Positions 43,602 through 52,790 are shown, counted from the stretch's first letter. The stretch: DNA of 64,000 nucleotides from Rhodoplanes sp963724735 (GCA_963724735.1 CAVRVX010000035.1:1-64000), one strand, 5' to 3'. Numbers and translations are program-made. The notes: generated by a model from the sequence alone, not told the origin.

Positions 43602-44336
43602 TTGGCACGGGGGAAACAGAGACTTCCGGGGAGCTCGGCAAAGACGATTCGACATGAGGCGGGCAATCTGGCCAGCACGGCCCGCAGCGGCGGCCCCGCA
43701 GCCCCCAACCCGAACGACCGCCGGGCGGCGCTTCGACTGACCCCCGTTTCACGTGAAACAGAGGAGCGCCTCGATCGCTTCGTCGCTTTGCTGCTGGTCT
43801 GGCAGGCGAAGGTGAACCTGATCGCTCCGTCCACAATCCCGCATTTGTGGACCCGGCATATTGCCGACTCTCTCCAACTTTTGCCGCTGGCCCCGGAGGC
43901 GCGCTGCTGGGTCGATCTCGGCTCGGGCGCCGGCTTTCCCGGGGTCGCTCTCGGGTGTGCGCTGGCCGAGAGACCCGGCGCCATTGTTCATCTCGTAGAG
44001 AACAACGCGCGCAAAGCCGCTTTTTTACGCGAGGTCATACGCGAGTTGCGCATTCCGGCCATTGTTCATTGCGAGCAAATCGAGGATTTTATTGTTCGCG
44101 AATCAGTGACGCCCGAGGTGGTGACGGCGCGTGCGCTGGCCCCGCTTCCTGTGCTGATCAAGTTGATTCAGCCTCTGTTGGCAAAGGGTGCGACGGTATT
44201 GCTCCCAAAAGGCCAAGATGTTGAGGCTGAGCTAGCAGACGCTACTAGATGTTGGAACATTGCCGCCGATCTCGTCCCGAGCAAGACATCCTCCGGGGGG
44301 TGCATCCTGGTCGTGCGCGCCGCGGCGCGACGGTGA
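43602..44336 (+). CDS. rsmG: 16S rRNA (guanine-527-N7)-methyltransferase RsmG
   Basis: An S-adenosylmethionine-dependent enzyme that methylates G527 of 16S rRNA. The core is complete: LIAPSTIPHLWTRHIADSLQ, CWVDLGSGAGFPGVALGCAL (motif I), VHLVENNARKAAFLREVIRE and TARALAPLPVLIKLI, then LLPKGQ. The family region starts at about LTPVSRETEERLDRFV. No ATG or GTG lies in frame before it, so the start is uncertain; TTG 43602 is the only candidate I see. A parS site is embedded in its first part. Confidence 0.9.
   Translation: MARGKQRLPGSSAKTIRHEAGNLASTARSGGPAAPNPNDRRAALRLTPVSRETEERLDRFVALLLVWQAKVNLIAPSTIPHLWTRHIADSLQLLPLAPEARCWVDLGSGAGFPGVALGCALAERPGAIVHLVENNARKAAFLREVIRELRIPAIVHCEQIEDFIVRESVTPEVVTARALAPLPVLIKLIQPLLAKGATVLLPKGQDVEAELADATRCWNIAADLVPSKTSSGGCILVVRAAARR
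43745..43760. promoter_or_regulatory. parS centromere site inside rsmG
   Basis: CGTTTCACGTGAAACA matches parS in 15 of 16 bases and codes for Val-Ser-Arg-Glu-Thr in RsmG. It is 2.1 kb from the first site and 0.7 kb before parA. Confidence 0.88.
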
Positions 44337-44437
44337 AAGCGGGCTCCTCGCATCCGCGCGACTGGCCTGGGTTTGCTACACTGATGATCCCGTCACCCGA
44401 ATTTCTCATCGCCTGACCCGGACGGAAGGCATTCATC

Positions 44438-45598
44438 ATGTCCGTATCTCCTCTGCAAGACCAAACGGCGGCTTCCGAGGGTTCAGACGCGCCGCCGACT
44501 GTGCAGCAGCCGAAAGTTGAGCAAAATCTATCAGAGCAAGTATCAGCTGCATACGTACCTCCTGAGCAAGACTCGGCCGAGCAAACGCCGGCCGAACAAA
44601 TCTCCGCCGAATCCGTCGTCGCTGAACACCGGCTGCTTGAACAAAGAGGAGCCGGACAGACGCCAGCCGAGCAGTCATCCGCGGAGCAGCCGCCGGCCGA
44701 GGAAAAGTTGGACGATCAGCCAACCGTCGCTGAAGCAAGCGGCGAGGTCGTTCCGTTTCCGGTCGAGCATGGAGTCTGCGCGCAGCCGCGCACGACACGC
44801 ATTCTCGCCATCGCCAACCAGAAGGGCGGCGTCGGCAAGACGACCACGGCGATCAATCTCGGCACCGCGCTTGCGGCGACCGGCGAGCGCGTTCTCGTGA
44901 TCGATCTCGATCCGCAAGGCAATGCGTCCACCGGCCTCGGCATCGACCGTAGGAATCGTCGCGTCAGCACGTATGACGTCCTGATCGGGCAGGCGAGCCT
45001 GCGCGACGCCATTCTCGCAACGGCCGTTCCGCAGCTTTCGATCGCGCCGTCGACGATCGACCTCGCCGGTGCCGATCTCGAGATCGCCCAAATGCGCGAT
45101 CGCGCCTTTTGCTTGCGCCGAGCACTGACCGCGCTCCAGGAAGAAACAGCGCAGGACGACGTGTTCACCTATGTGCTGGTGGATTGTCCGCCCTCGCTCA
45201 GCTTGCTCACCATCAACGCGATGGCGGCGGCTCATGCCGTTCTCGTGCCGCTGCAATGCGAATTCCTGGCGCTCGAAGGCCTGTCGCAGCTGCTCAAGAC
45301 GGTCGATCAGGTCAAGACGACGCTCAATCCCGCGCTCGCCATTCATGGCATCGTGCTCACCATGTACGACTCGCGCAACAACCTGTCCGACCAGGTGGTC
45401 GCCGACGTCCGCGAATTCATGGGCAGTCAGGTCTACAACACCGTCATCCCGCGCAATGTCCGCGTCTCCGAAGCGCCGTCCTACGGAAAGCCGGTGCTGG
45501 TCTACGATCTCAAATGCGCGGGAAGCGAAGCCTATCTGCGGCTCGCGAGCGAAGTCATTCAGCGCGAGAAAGAGTTGACGGAGCGGCTCGCAGGCTGA
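44438..45598 (+). CDS. parA: Chromosome partition ATPase ParA with a long N-terminal extension
   Basis: A 386-residue ParA. The ATPase domain begins at about residue 118: TRILAIANQKGGVGKTTTAI (deviant Walker A), VIDLDPQGNASTGLGIDRRN, DVFTYVLVDCPPSLSLLTIN and VSEAPSYGKPVLVYD. It drives segregation of ParB-parS complexes. Usual chromosomal ParA proteins have 255-290 residues; here the first 115 are low-complexity and acidic, with recurring AEQ units (DSAEQTPAEQISAE, GQTPAEQSSAEQPPAEE). GGAAGG before ATG 44438 and no other in-frame start show that the extension is real. parB follows 64 bases later. Confidence 0.93.
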   Translation: MSVSPLQDQTAASEGSDAPPTVQQPKVEQNLSEQVSAAYVPPEQDSAEQTPAEQISAESVVAEHRLLEQRGAGQTPAEQSSAEQPPAEEKLDDQPTVAEASGEVVPFPVEHGVCAQPRTTRILAIANQKGGVGKTTTAINLGTALAATGERVLVIDLDPQGNASTGLGIDRRNRRVSTYDVLIGQASLRDAILATAVPQLSIAPSTIDLAGADLEIAQMRDRAFCLRRALTALQEETAQDDVFTYVLVDCPPSLSLLTINAMAAAHAVLVPLQCEFLALEGLSQLLKTVDQVKTTLNPALAIHGIVLTMYDSRNNLSDQVVADVREFMGSQVYNTVIPRNVRVSEAPSYGKPVLVYDLKCAGSEAYLRLASEVIQREKELTERLAG

Positions 45599-45662
45599 GC
45601 CATTCGCAGCATCAGCATCGACGATCGGAGGTCTCGTGAAACCGTTATTAGGAGGGGCGGGG

Positions 45663-46553
45663 ATGGCGACAGATGGCGCGCGCTCGCGGCTAGGTCGTGG
45701 ACTTGCATCGCTCATCGGCGACGCAGAAGAGCAACCGACGGTGAAAGCGGAGCGCAGCCAGGGCGCGCGGCGCATTCCCATCGAGCTCCTGCGGCCCAAT
45801 CCGCGCAATCCGCGCCGCAATTTTCCGGAAGCTGAGCTGGAGGAATTGGCGACCTCGATCAAGGAACGCGGCGTCATTCAGCCGGTTCTGGTGCGGGTGG
45901 TGCGCGGACATGACGAGCAATACGAGATCATCGCGGGCGAACGGCGATGGCGCGCGGCGCAGCGGGCCGGCATTCACGACATTCCGGTTCTCGTGATCGA
46001 AGCGAGCGACAACCAAGCGCTGGAAATCGCGATCATCGAAAATGTGCAGCGGGCTGATCTGAACGCGCTGGAAGAAGCGGCGGGCTACCAATCGCTCATC
46101 GACGAATTCGCCTACAGTCACGACGACATTGCAAAGACCGTCGGCAAGAGCCGCAGTCACGTCGCCAATACGCTGCGGCTGTTGAAACTGCCCGACGCGG
46201 TCAAGGCGCACATACATGCCGGCCGCCTGACCGCAGGCCATGCGCGGATGTTGATCGGACAGGAGAACGCGGCCGAACTCGCCGACGAGATCGTTGCGCG
46301 GGGCCTCAATGTGCGTCAGGTCGAAGCGCTTGTCCAACAGCGCGCCGCGCGAGACGGAAAGCCACAGATTCGTCGTCCGCGCGCGGGCGCCGGCAAGGAT
46401 GCCGATACGCTTGCGCTGGAGAAACGCGTGACGGATGCGCTCGGTCTCGCCGTCAGCATCGCCCATCGCGGCGAGGCGGGCGTGCTGCACATCCACTACC
46501 GCAGCCTCGAGCAGCTCGACGACGTGATCCGGCGGCTGGAGCACGCGGGGTAG
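45663..46553 (+). CDS. parB: Chromosome partition protein ParB
   Basis: A 296-residue CTPase clamp that loads at parS. It has RSRLGRGLASLIGDAEEQ (ParA-activating N-terminus), the ParB/Srx domain IPIELLRPNPRNPRRNFPEA, EIIAGERRWRAAQRAGI (CTP-binding GERR), ALEIAIIENVQRADLNALEE, the HTH DIAKTVGKSRSHVANTLRLL and a C-terminal dimer helix (RSLEQLDDVIRRLEHAG). AGGAGGGGCGGGG precedes ATG 45663, so the upstream GTG in frame was not chosen. Works with the parS sites at 41663 and 43745. Confidence 0.95.
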   Translation: MATDGARSRLGRGLASLIGDAEEQPTVKAERSQGARRIPIELLRPNPRNPRRNFPEAELEELATSIKERGVIQPVLVRVVRGHDEQYEIIAGERRWRAAQRAGIHDIPVLVIEASDNQALEIAIIENVQRADLNALEEAAGYQSLIDEFAYSHDDIAKTVGKSRSHVANTLRLLKLPDAVKAHIHAGRLTAGHARMLIGQENAAELADEIVARGLNVRQVEALVQQRAARDGKPQIRRPRAGAGKDADTLALEKRVTDALGLAVSIAHRGEAGVLHIHYRSLEQLDDVIRRLEHAG

Positions 46554-46745
46554 GAGAATTTGGAACGGCCGCTAATCTTTCTTATGGGCAACGATTAGCT
46601 ATATTGTTGCTTGTTTAAGGATTCGCCTTGGGCGATGAAAGGGAGCGGAGATGCCACAAGGAGAAATCTGTTTCGAAGCGCGCCAGACGGACAAAGCTAG
46701 CTAGCGTGGCTGTTTGCGACTTCAATAGCGTGGTTGATTGATCCC

Positions 46746-47503
46746 ATGTATCTCATGTACGTCGACGAAAGCGGCGATACAGGACTTACGATTCGCCGAC
46801 GAGATATTTCGCCCTTTCAGGGATCGTCGTCCATGAATCACGCTGGCGCGATTTTATAAATGTACTGATTGCGTTGCGTCGAACGCTCAAAAGCGTGCAC
46901 AGGCTACCAGTTCGCACAGAAATTCATGCATCTCATTATATCAATCATAGGCCGGTCGATTTACCGAGGCATGTGCGGTTGGCGATCTTGCGCAACACGC
47001 TGGATGAGCTCGCGAAGCTCGATTACATTAGCATTACAAACGTTGTAGTGAACAAGCCGGGAAGCCGCACGATTATGATGTATTTGGTTCGGCATGGGGG
47101 ACGCTTTTTCAGCGATTTGAAAATACGCTAATAAATGGCAATTTTCCAGGCGCTCATCGTCAAGATTTCTGGTCTCATCGTTACGGACTCTGGGGCAGGA
47201 AAGAAGTTGTTACGACTAGTTCGAAAGATGGCGGTCTTTAATTATATCCCGCACGATCCGCGATTTGGGCCAGGGTCACGCAATGTACCGATTACTCGCG
47301 TTATAGAAGACCCGCACGGAAAAGATTCGGCAGAAGCGCTGCCTATCCAGATGGCAGACGTTGCGGTGTATTTTTTGCATCAACGATTTGCTCCGAGCGC
47401 GTATATCCGAAAGCAAAGGGCACATCTCTACTTCGACAGACTTACCCCAGTTCTCAATAGGCGAGCGAGTCGCTTCAATAGTTTGGGGATTGTAGTCCTA
47501 TAA
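46746..47503 (+). pseudogene. DUF3800 protein gene, broken by several frameshifts
   Basis: The pieces of a DUF3800 protein appear in successive frames. They are MYLMYVDESGDTGL, then DSPTRYFALSGIVVHESRWR and TEIHASHYINHRPVDLPRHV, then DYDVFGSAWGTLFQRFENTL, then GLIVTDSGAGKKLLRLVRKM and DSAEALPIQMADVAVYFLHQ. At least three shifts (about 46783, 47070 and 47160) are needed. The family carries an acidic, RNase H-like active site and is common in mobile regions. Its AT-richer composition contrasts with parB next to it, so it is probably a transferred and decayed gene. Confidence 0.75.
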
Positions 47504-47534
47504 AAATAAGGGCGGATGGTGTTACCCATCCGCC
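47498..47534 (-). terminator. Terminator for the leuS-lptE-holA operon
   Basis: GGCGGATGG and CCATCCGCC form a nine-pair stem at 47511-47534. Read on the minus strand it is followed by CTTATTTTTAT. It lies about 130 bases after the holA stop and just after the DUF3800 remnant on the other strand. Confidence 0.65.
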
Positions 47535-47661
47535 GGGGCAATCCTACTGCTGAGTTGTGCTCAGGTTCAGATCACCGTCTGAAATATGGATGATTCTCCT
47601 TGATAATTCAATAACTTAAATTACGAGAGTCATTTCAATGAGTTGTGCCGGGATAACTTCA

Positions 47662-48714
47662 TCAGCGGCTCCCGGGGCCGCCTTCGCTGCGCACGCGCGC
47701 ATTCATGGCGGCGGTGAGCAGGGCGCGATGAGTCGTCGTCTCGGCGACAATCGGCCAGCGGCGCGCAGCGAGCGTCGCTTCCGCGAGCTGCGCCATGGTC
47801 TGCTCGAGGCGGGCCGCGGTCCAGGCGGAGAGCGCCGCTTTGACCAGTGGTTCGCGGCGAAAAAAGAGCGGCGGACGAAACGTTTCCCGGATCGCAGCGT
47901 CAATGCTCTTGCCGGCCTCGATCTCAAGCCGCGTCCGATGCAATTGCACGGCCTGCCGTGCGGCGGCGCTCAGCACGGCTGTGGCGGATACGCCGCTTGT
48001 GCGCGCCCGCGCATATTGGCTGTCGAAGACCTGAATGCGGCCGGCGAAGGCCGCATCGATGACGCCGTCGATCGCAAGCGTCGAAGCATCCGCGACAACG
48101 GCAAGGACATCGTCGGTCTCGATGCGCGCCTTGCCTTGCGCGTAAAGCGCAAGCTTGCGTATCTCGCTGCGCGAGGCCTGGCGATCGCCGCCGAGCAGTG
48201 AAACCAGCAGGGTTTGCGCATCCGGCGCGATGGTCAGCTTCGCCGTCCGAAGCTCCTCGGCAATGAGGCGCGCGAGATCGCGTTCGTTGTCGGCGTAGCA
48301 GGCGAGCGCAACCGCGCCTTTCGCCTGCTCGACAAGCGTGCGCAGCGGCGCGGTCTTGCGCAGATCCCCGGCCTCGATGACGACCCGGCAATCCTCCTGC
48401 GGTGGATCGGCCAGCAGCGCCTCGACCGAAGCGCCGATATTCGCGCCGCCCGCCTTGATCCAGAGCGCGCGCCGGCCGCCGAGCAGAGGAACCGTGTGCG
48501 CCTCCTCCAGCGAGCGTTCGGGGCTTGAAGCGAGCGTGTCGCCGTCGATGCGCACCAGCGCGAAGGGATCGTTCAGGTCATCGACCGAGGCGGCCAGCAG
48601 CGCTTCGACGCGCTCCCGCACCAGCCCAGCGTCGGCGCCGTACACCAGCGCGATGCGGCGCTGGTCCGGCCGCGCAACATAGGCATCGATCTCCGCGCCC
48701 TTGAGCGCCGCCAT
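47662..48714 (-). CDS. holA: DNA polymerase III delta subunit
   Basis: A 350-residue clamp-loader subunit. It has ALVYGADAGLVRERVEALLA at the start, RVVIEAGDLRKTAPLRTLVE, SLLGGDRQASRSEIRKLALY and a helical C-terminal collar domain (EIEAGKSIDAAIRETFRPPL, WPIVAETTTHRALLTAAMNA). The arrangement leuS-lptE-holA on one strand is conserved in proteobacteria, and holA begins 14 bases after lptE, so co-transcription is expected. Confidence 0.92.
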   Translation of the reverse strand: MAALKGAEIDAYVARPDQRRIALVYGADAGLVRERVEALLAASVDDLNDPFALVRIDGDTLASSPERSLEEAHTVPLLGGRRALWIKAGGANIGASVEALLADPPQEDCRVVIEAGDLRKTAPLRTLVEQAKGAVALACYADNERDLARLIAEELRTAKLTIAPDAQTLLVSLLGGDRQASRSEIRKLALYAQGKARIETDDVLAVVADASTLAIDGVIDAAFAGRIQVFDSQYARARTSGVSATAVLSAAARQAVQLHRTRLEIEAGKSIDAAIRETFRPPLFFRREPLVKAALSAWTAARLEQTMAQLAEATLAARRWPIVAETTTHRALLTAAMNARVRSEGGPGSR

Positions 48715-48728
48715 TCAGCTCGTCGTCC

Positions 48729-49292
48729 TCAGGTCCCGGCGACGAAATAGGAGGCAAGCCGCGACTTGATACTGCTGGCGATGACCTGCGCGGCGCGCGT
48801 TTCCGCCTCGCGCAATGCGCGCTGGCGCGCAAACCGCTGCTCCTGACCGGGAATGTCGTAGGAGACGCGGGTGAAGGTCTGGTCCGAGATGACCGGCTTG
48901 CCGGTCTGCATATCGATCAGACTGTAGGTCGCCGTGAGCCCGTAATTCTCCACGTCGGGCCGCGCCGTCTTGGTATCCATAATGATCGACACGCGGGTCG
49001 AGGAAATTCGAATGCTGAGGCGATGCGTGGCCGGCAGCGGCGCCGCCCCCGCGAGGTCGAACAGAAGCGCGTTGCGAAGCTCCACCGCAATGCGCGCCTC
49101 GGGCGTGCCGTTCGGGGCGGGGATTTGGTCGACCTCGACTTGCTGAAGCGCCGACTTGATGGAAGGTCCCCCATCGAGCGTCCGCTCCCCATAAAGCGGC
49201 TGGAAGCAGCCCGCGACGAGCGCAGCCGCGCCAAGCCCTGTGGCAAGGCGCAGGGCGCGGGCGAGGAGGCTTCGGCGGTCAAGCGACGACAT
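48729..49292 (-). CDS. lptE: LPS-assembly lipoprotein LptE
   Basis: A 187-residue outer-membrane lipoprotein that plugs LptD in lipopolysaccharide insertion. It has a signal with lipobox (LGAAALVAGC), the family start FQPLYGERTLDGG and a beta-alpha body (LPATHRLSIRISSTRVSIIM, TATYSLIDMQTGKPVISDQT). It overlaps the leuS 3' end by 14 bases, showing translational coupling. Confidence 0.88.
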   Translation of the reverse strand: MSSLDRRSLLARALRLATGLGAAALVAGCFQPLYGERTLDGGPSIKSALQQVEVDQIPAPNGTPEARIAVELRNALLFDLAGAAPLPATHRLSIRISSTRVSIIMDTKTARPDVENYGLTATYSLIDMQTGKPVISDQTFTRVSYDIPGQEQRFARQRALREAETRAAQVIASSIKSRLASYFVAGT

Positions 49293-51948
49293 TCACAATC
49301 CTATGCTTGACGACAATGACCTTTTTAGGGGGCTTGCCGTCCAAGGCCTTTTTTACCGCATCGAGAGCAAGAACGGCAGCCTCAACCTGCGCTTTTTCCG
49401 CTTGGCGTGGCACGGTGACATCAGCTCGCTTCTTTCCGTTGACCTGAACGGGCAGGGTGATGGTCTCATCCACGAGAAGCGCGGGATCAGCCACGGGCCA
49501 CGGCGTCGTTGCGACCAGCTCCGCATGGCCGAGCGCGGCCCAGCACTCTTCGGCGAGATGCGGCATCATCGGGGCGATGAGCTGGACCAGGACGCCGGTC
49601 GCCTCCGCTAAAGCGCCGCACACGTCGGAATCGGGCGCGACCGCACCGGAGCGAGCTTCCCTCAATTCGGTTTCGAGCCGGTTTACGAGGTCATAGACTT
49701 GCGCGACGCAAAGGTTGAACCGCAACCGCTCGACGTCGGCGCTGAAGGCGGCGAGCGTGCGATGTGCAATCTTGCGGATGTTCGAAGCCTTTTCGCCATA
49801 GGCCGGGGGCGCGGCTCCCATGCCGGGACGCAGCTCGGCGACCTCGGCGGCAAGCCGCCAAATCCGCTGCGCAAAGCGCGACGCGCCCCTGACCCCTTCC
49901 TCGGTCCAGATGACGTCGCGGTCGGGCGGGGAATCCGACAGCATGAACCAACGCGCGGTGTCGGCGCCGAAGGCTGAGATGATCTCGTCCGGGTCGACCG
50001 TGTTGCGTTTCGACTTGGACATCTTCTCGATCTGGCCGATCTCGATCGGTTCGCCGGTCGCGATTAGCGTGGCGCGGCGCGCGTCCCCGTCTGGTTCGAT
50101 CGCCACCTCCGCCGGCGCCGCGAAGCTTCCGTCCGGCGTGCGGTAGGTTTCGTGCACCACCATGCCCTGGGTGAACAGGCCTGCGAACGGCTCGTCGAAG
50201 CCGACGCGGCCGGTCGCTTTCATCGCCCGGGTGAAGAAGCGGCTATAGAGCAGATGCAGGATCGCGTGCTCGATGCCGCCAATATATTGATCGACGGGAA
50301 GCCAGTGATCGACCACGGCGCGATCGGTTGGCGCGGTCGCGATCCACGGATCGCTGAAGCGCAAGTAATACCAGGACGAATCGACGAAGGTGTCCATGGT
50401 GTCGGTTTCGCGCCGCGCGGGGCCGCCGCACGTCGGGCAGGCGACATGCTTCCAGGTCGGATGATGGTCGAGCGGATTGCCCGGCCGGTCGAAGCTGACA
50501 TCGTCGGGCAGCGTGACCGGCAAGTCGCTGACGGGAACCGGGACGATCCCGCATGTCGGGCAATGAATGATCGGAATCGGGCAGCCCCAATAGCGCTGGC
50601 GGGAAATGCCCCAGTCGCGCAAGCGGTACTGCACCTGGCGCTGGCCGACCGGCCGGTTGACCCCCACCCCACCCTCCCCCGCTTGCGGGGGAGGGATAGG
50701 GAGGGGGGTTTCCAGCCGGCGCGCGACCTCTTCCTGCGCCTCGGCGATCGTCATGCCGTCGAGGAAGCGCGAATTGATCATCCGCCCATCGCCGTCATAG
50801 GCGGTGTCGGTGATCACGAAGGTTTTCGGATCCTGCCCCTCGGGGCAGACCACCGGTGTATTGCCAAGCCCGTATTTATTGACGAAGTCGAGATCGCGCT
50901 GGTCGTGGGCCGGGCAGCCGAAGATCGCGCCTGTCCCGTAATCCATCAGGATGAAGTTCGCGACATAGACCGGCAGGGTCCAGGTTGGATCGAACGGATG
51001 GATCGCGCGGATGCCGGTGTCGAAGCCGAGCTTTTCCGCCTTGTCGATCGCCTCCTGCGCGGTGCCGATGCGCTTGCATTCAGCGATGAAGGCGGCAAGT
51101 TCGGGATTCTTCGCCGCCGCCGCGGTTGCGAGCGGATGGTCGGGCGACAGCGCCATGAATTTCGCGCCGAACAGCGTGTCGTGGCGAGTGGTGAAAATAT
51201 CCAGTTCGTCCTCGCCGTTCGGCGTCGTGGCGGGATCGAGCGCGAAGCGGATCAGGAGCCCTTCCGAACGGCCGATCCAGTTCTTCTGCATCAGCCGCAC
51301 TTTTTCTGGCCAGCGATCGAGCGTCTCGAGCGCCGCCAAGAGCGGCTCGGCAAAGGCCGTGATCTTGAAGAACCACTGGGTCAGCTCGCGCTGCTCGACC
51401 AGCGCTCCTGAACGCCATCCCCGCCCGTCGATCACCTGCTCATTGGCGAGCACCGTCTGGTCGACCGGGTCCCAGTTGACCTTCGACTGCTTGCGCTCGA
51501 CCAGCCCGGCGGCGAGGAAGTCGAGAAACATCTGCTGCTGATGCTTGTAATAGGCGGGATCGCAGGTCGCGAGCTCGCGCGTCCAGTCGAGCGACAGGCC
51601 CATGGATTTGAGCTGCGCCTTCATCGCGGCGATGTTGGCGTAGGTCCATTCGCGCGGATGCACCTTGTTGGCTATGGCGGCGTTTTCCGCCGGCATGCCG
51701 AAGGCGTCCCACCCCATCGGGTGCAGGACGTTGTAGCCCTTTGCCCGCATATAGCGCGCCACGACGTCGCCCATCGTGTAGTTGCGCACATGGCCCATAT
51801 GGATGCGCCCCGACGGGTAGGGAAACATTTCGAGCACGTAGTATTTCGGGCGCGGGTCATCGTTGCGGGTGGCGAAAATGCCCCGCTCGTCCCAGATCTT
51901 CTGCCAGCGCGGCTCCGCCTCGCGGGCGTTGTAGCGGTCCATAGCCAT
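49279..51948 (-). CDS. leuS: Leucyl-tRNA synthetase with an inserted repeat
   Basis: An 889-residue class I synthetase that charges tRNA-Leu and edits mischarged products. It has the HIGH-type motif FPYPSGRIHMGHVRNYTMGD, the editing (CP1) domain in the middle, RLRDWGISRQRYWGCPIPII, a zinc-type pair HCPTCG and CPTCGG, and the KMSKS motif EKMSKSKRNTVDPDE. Between RRLET and RQVQYRLRDWG lies an extra 20-residue stretch (PLPIPPPQAGEGGVG and on) coded by a C-rich palindromic repeat. The frame stays open, so the enzyme should be functional. Confidence 0.95.
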   Translation of the reverse strand: MAMDRYNAREAEPRWQKIWDERGIFATRNDDPRPKYYVLEMFPYPSGRIHMGHVRNYTMGDVVARYMRAKGYNVLHPMGWDAFGMPAENAAIANKVHPREWTYANIAAMKAQLKSMGLSLDWTRELATCDPAYYKHQQQMFLDFLAAGLVERKQSKVNWDPVDQTVLANEQVIDGRGWRSGALVEQRELTQWFFKITAFAEPLLAALETLDRWPEKVRLMQKNWIGRSEGLLIRFALDPATTPNGEDELDIFTTRHDTLFGAKFMALSPDHPLATAAAAKNPELAAFIAECKRIGTAQEAIDKAEKLGFDTGIRAIHPFDPTWTLPVYVANFILMDYGTGAIFGCPAHDQRDLDFVNKYGLGNTPVVCPEGQDPKTFVITDTAYDGDGRMINSRFLDGMTIAEAQEEVARRLETPLPIPPPQAGEGGVGVNRPVGQRQVQYRLRDWGISRQRYWGCPIPIIHCPTCGIVPVPVSDLPVTLPDDVSFDRPGNPLDHHPTWKHVACPTCGGPARRETDTMDTFVDSSWYYLRFSDPWIATAPTDRAVVDHWLPVDQYIGGIEHAILHLLYSRFFTRAMKATGRVGFDEPFAGLFTQGMVVHETYRTPDGSFAAPAEVAIEPDGDARRATLIATGEPIEIGQIEKMSKSKRNTVDPDEIISAFGADTARWFMLSDSPPDRDVIWTEEGVRGASRFAQRIWRLAAEVAELRPGMGAAPPAYGEKASNIRKIAHRTLAAFSADVERLRFNLCVAQVYDLVNRLETELREARSGAVAPDSDVCGALAEATGVLVQLIAPMMPHLAEECWAALGHAELVATTPWPVADPALLVDETITLPVQVNGKKRADVTVPRQAEKAQVEAAVLALDAVKKALDGKPPKKVIVVKHRIVNVVA
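50661..50710. repeat. C-rich palindromic repeat inserted inside leuS
   Basis: The core CCCTCCCCCGC and GCGGGGGAGGG are complementary across TT (50672-50695), flanked by further CCCC and GGGG tracts. This string is a widespread intergenic repeat in Bradyrhizobium-type genomes. Here it is read through as PPQAGEGG in LeuS. Confidence 0.75.
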
Positions 51949-52076
51949 GTGTATTTGCGTTGGATTGCCGGGCGAGTGAGCACGCGACTAGGACATGAAC
52001 AGGGCGAGCGGTCAATCCGAGCGAAGGCGTACGGCGCGCTGGGCTGACTTAATTGAAAGCGAAGTCGGGAAATTCC

Positions 52077-52790
52077 ATGCAGCCTGACGCCGAATTAACC
52101 GTTCTGGACACGCCGACCGAACGCCTCGCGGCGGTCAAGCGCGAAATATCGGATGCCTGCGCCGAGGCGGGCCGCGATCCAGCCGAAGTCGCCTTGATCG
52201 CCGTGAGCAAGACGTTCGGTCGGGACTTGATCCGGCCCGTGATCGCCGCCGGGCAGCGCGCGTTCGGCGAGAGCCGGGTGCAGGAGGCGAAGGCGAAGTG
52301 GCCAGCGCTCAAGGCCGAGCATCCCGGTCTTGCGCTTCATATGATCGGGCCCCTGCAGTCGAACAAGGTGCGCGAGGCGGTCGCCCTGTTCGATGCGATC
52401 CATTCGGTCGACCGGCCCAGCCTGTGCGCTGCGCTCGCCAAGGAGATCGACCGGCAGGGGAGGCATCCGCTTCTGTTCGTCGAAGTCAATACCGGGGCCG
52501 AACCGCAGAAAGCAGGGGTGATGCCGGACCAAGTTGACGCTTTTCTGCGAGCTTGCACAAGCACTTACCGGCTGACCATCGCCGGGCTGATGTGCATCCC
52601 GCCGCACGACGAGCCGCCCGCCCCGCATTTTGCGCTCACCGCCAAGCTTGCCCGCCGCAACGGCCTCGCCCTGCTCTCGATGGGGATGAGCGCCGATTTC
52701 CAGTTGGCGATCCGGTTCGGGGCGACCCATGTCCGTGTGGGCACGGCGATTTTCGGCGAGCGCCCACGTTCTGATCCGCTAGCGAATTAA
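52077..52790 (+). CDS. YggS/PLPBP-family pyridoxal phosphate homeostasis protein
   Basis: A 237-residue cytosolic PLP-binding TIM-barrel protein that buffers free PLP. It has ALIAVSKTFGRDLIRPVIAA with the PLP Lys, AFGESRVQEAKAKWPAL, LALHMIGPLQSNKVREAV, LFVEVNTGAEPQKAGVMPDQ, IAGLMCIPP, LSMGMSADFQLAIRFGATHV and RVGTAIFG. ATG 52077 starts the family region. It diverges from leuS across a short gap and converges with the next gene, overlapping its end by four bases. Confidence 0.92.
   Translation: MQPDAELTVLDTPTERLAAVKREISDACAEAGRDPAEVALIAVSKTFGRDLIRPVIAAGQRAFGESRVQEAKAKWPALKAEHPGLALHMIGPLQSNKVREAVALFDAIHSVDRPSLCAALAKEIDRQGRHPLLFVEVNTGAEPQKAGVMPDQVDAFLRACTSTYRLTIAGLMCIPPHDEPPAPHFALTAKLARRNGLALLSMGMSADFQLAIRFGATHVRVGTAIFGERPRSDPLAN

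Noticed and set aside
50152..51411. A 419-codon plus-strand frame inside leuS
   Set aside because: Antisense shadow of a GC-rich conserved gene; no domain and no ribosome site.
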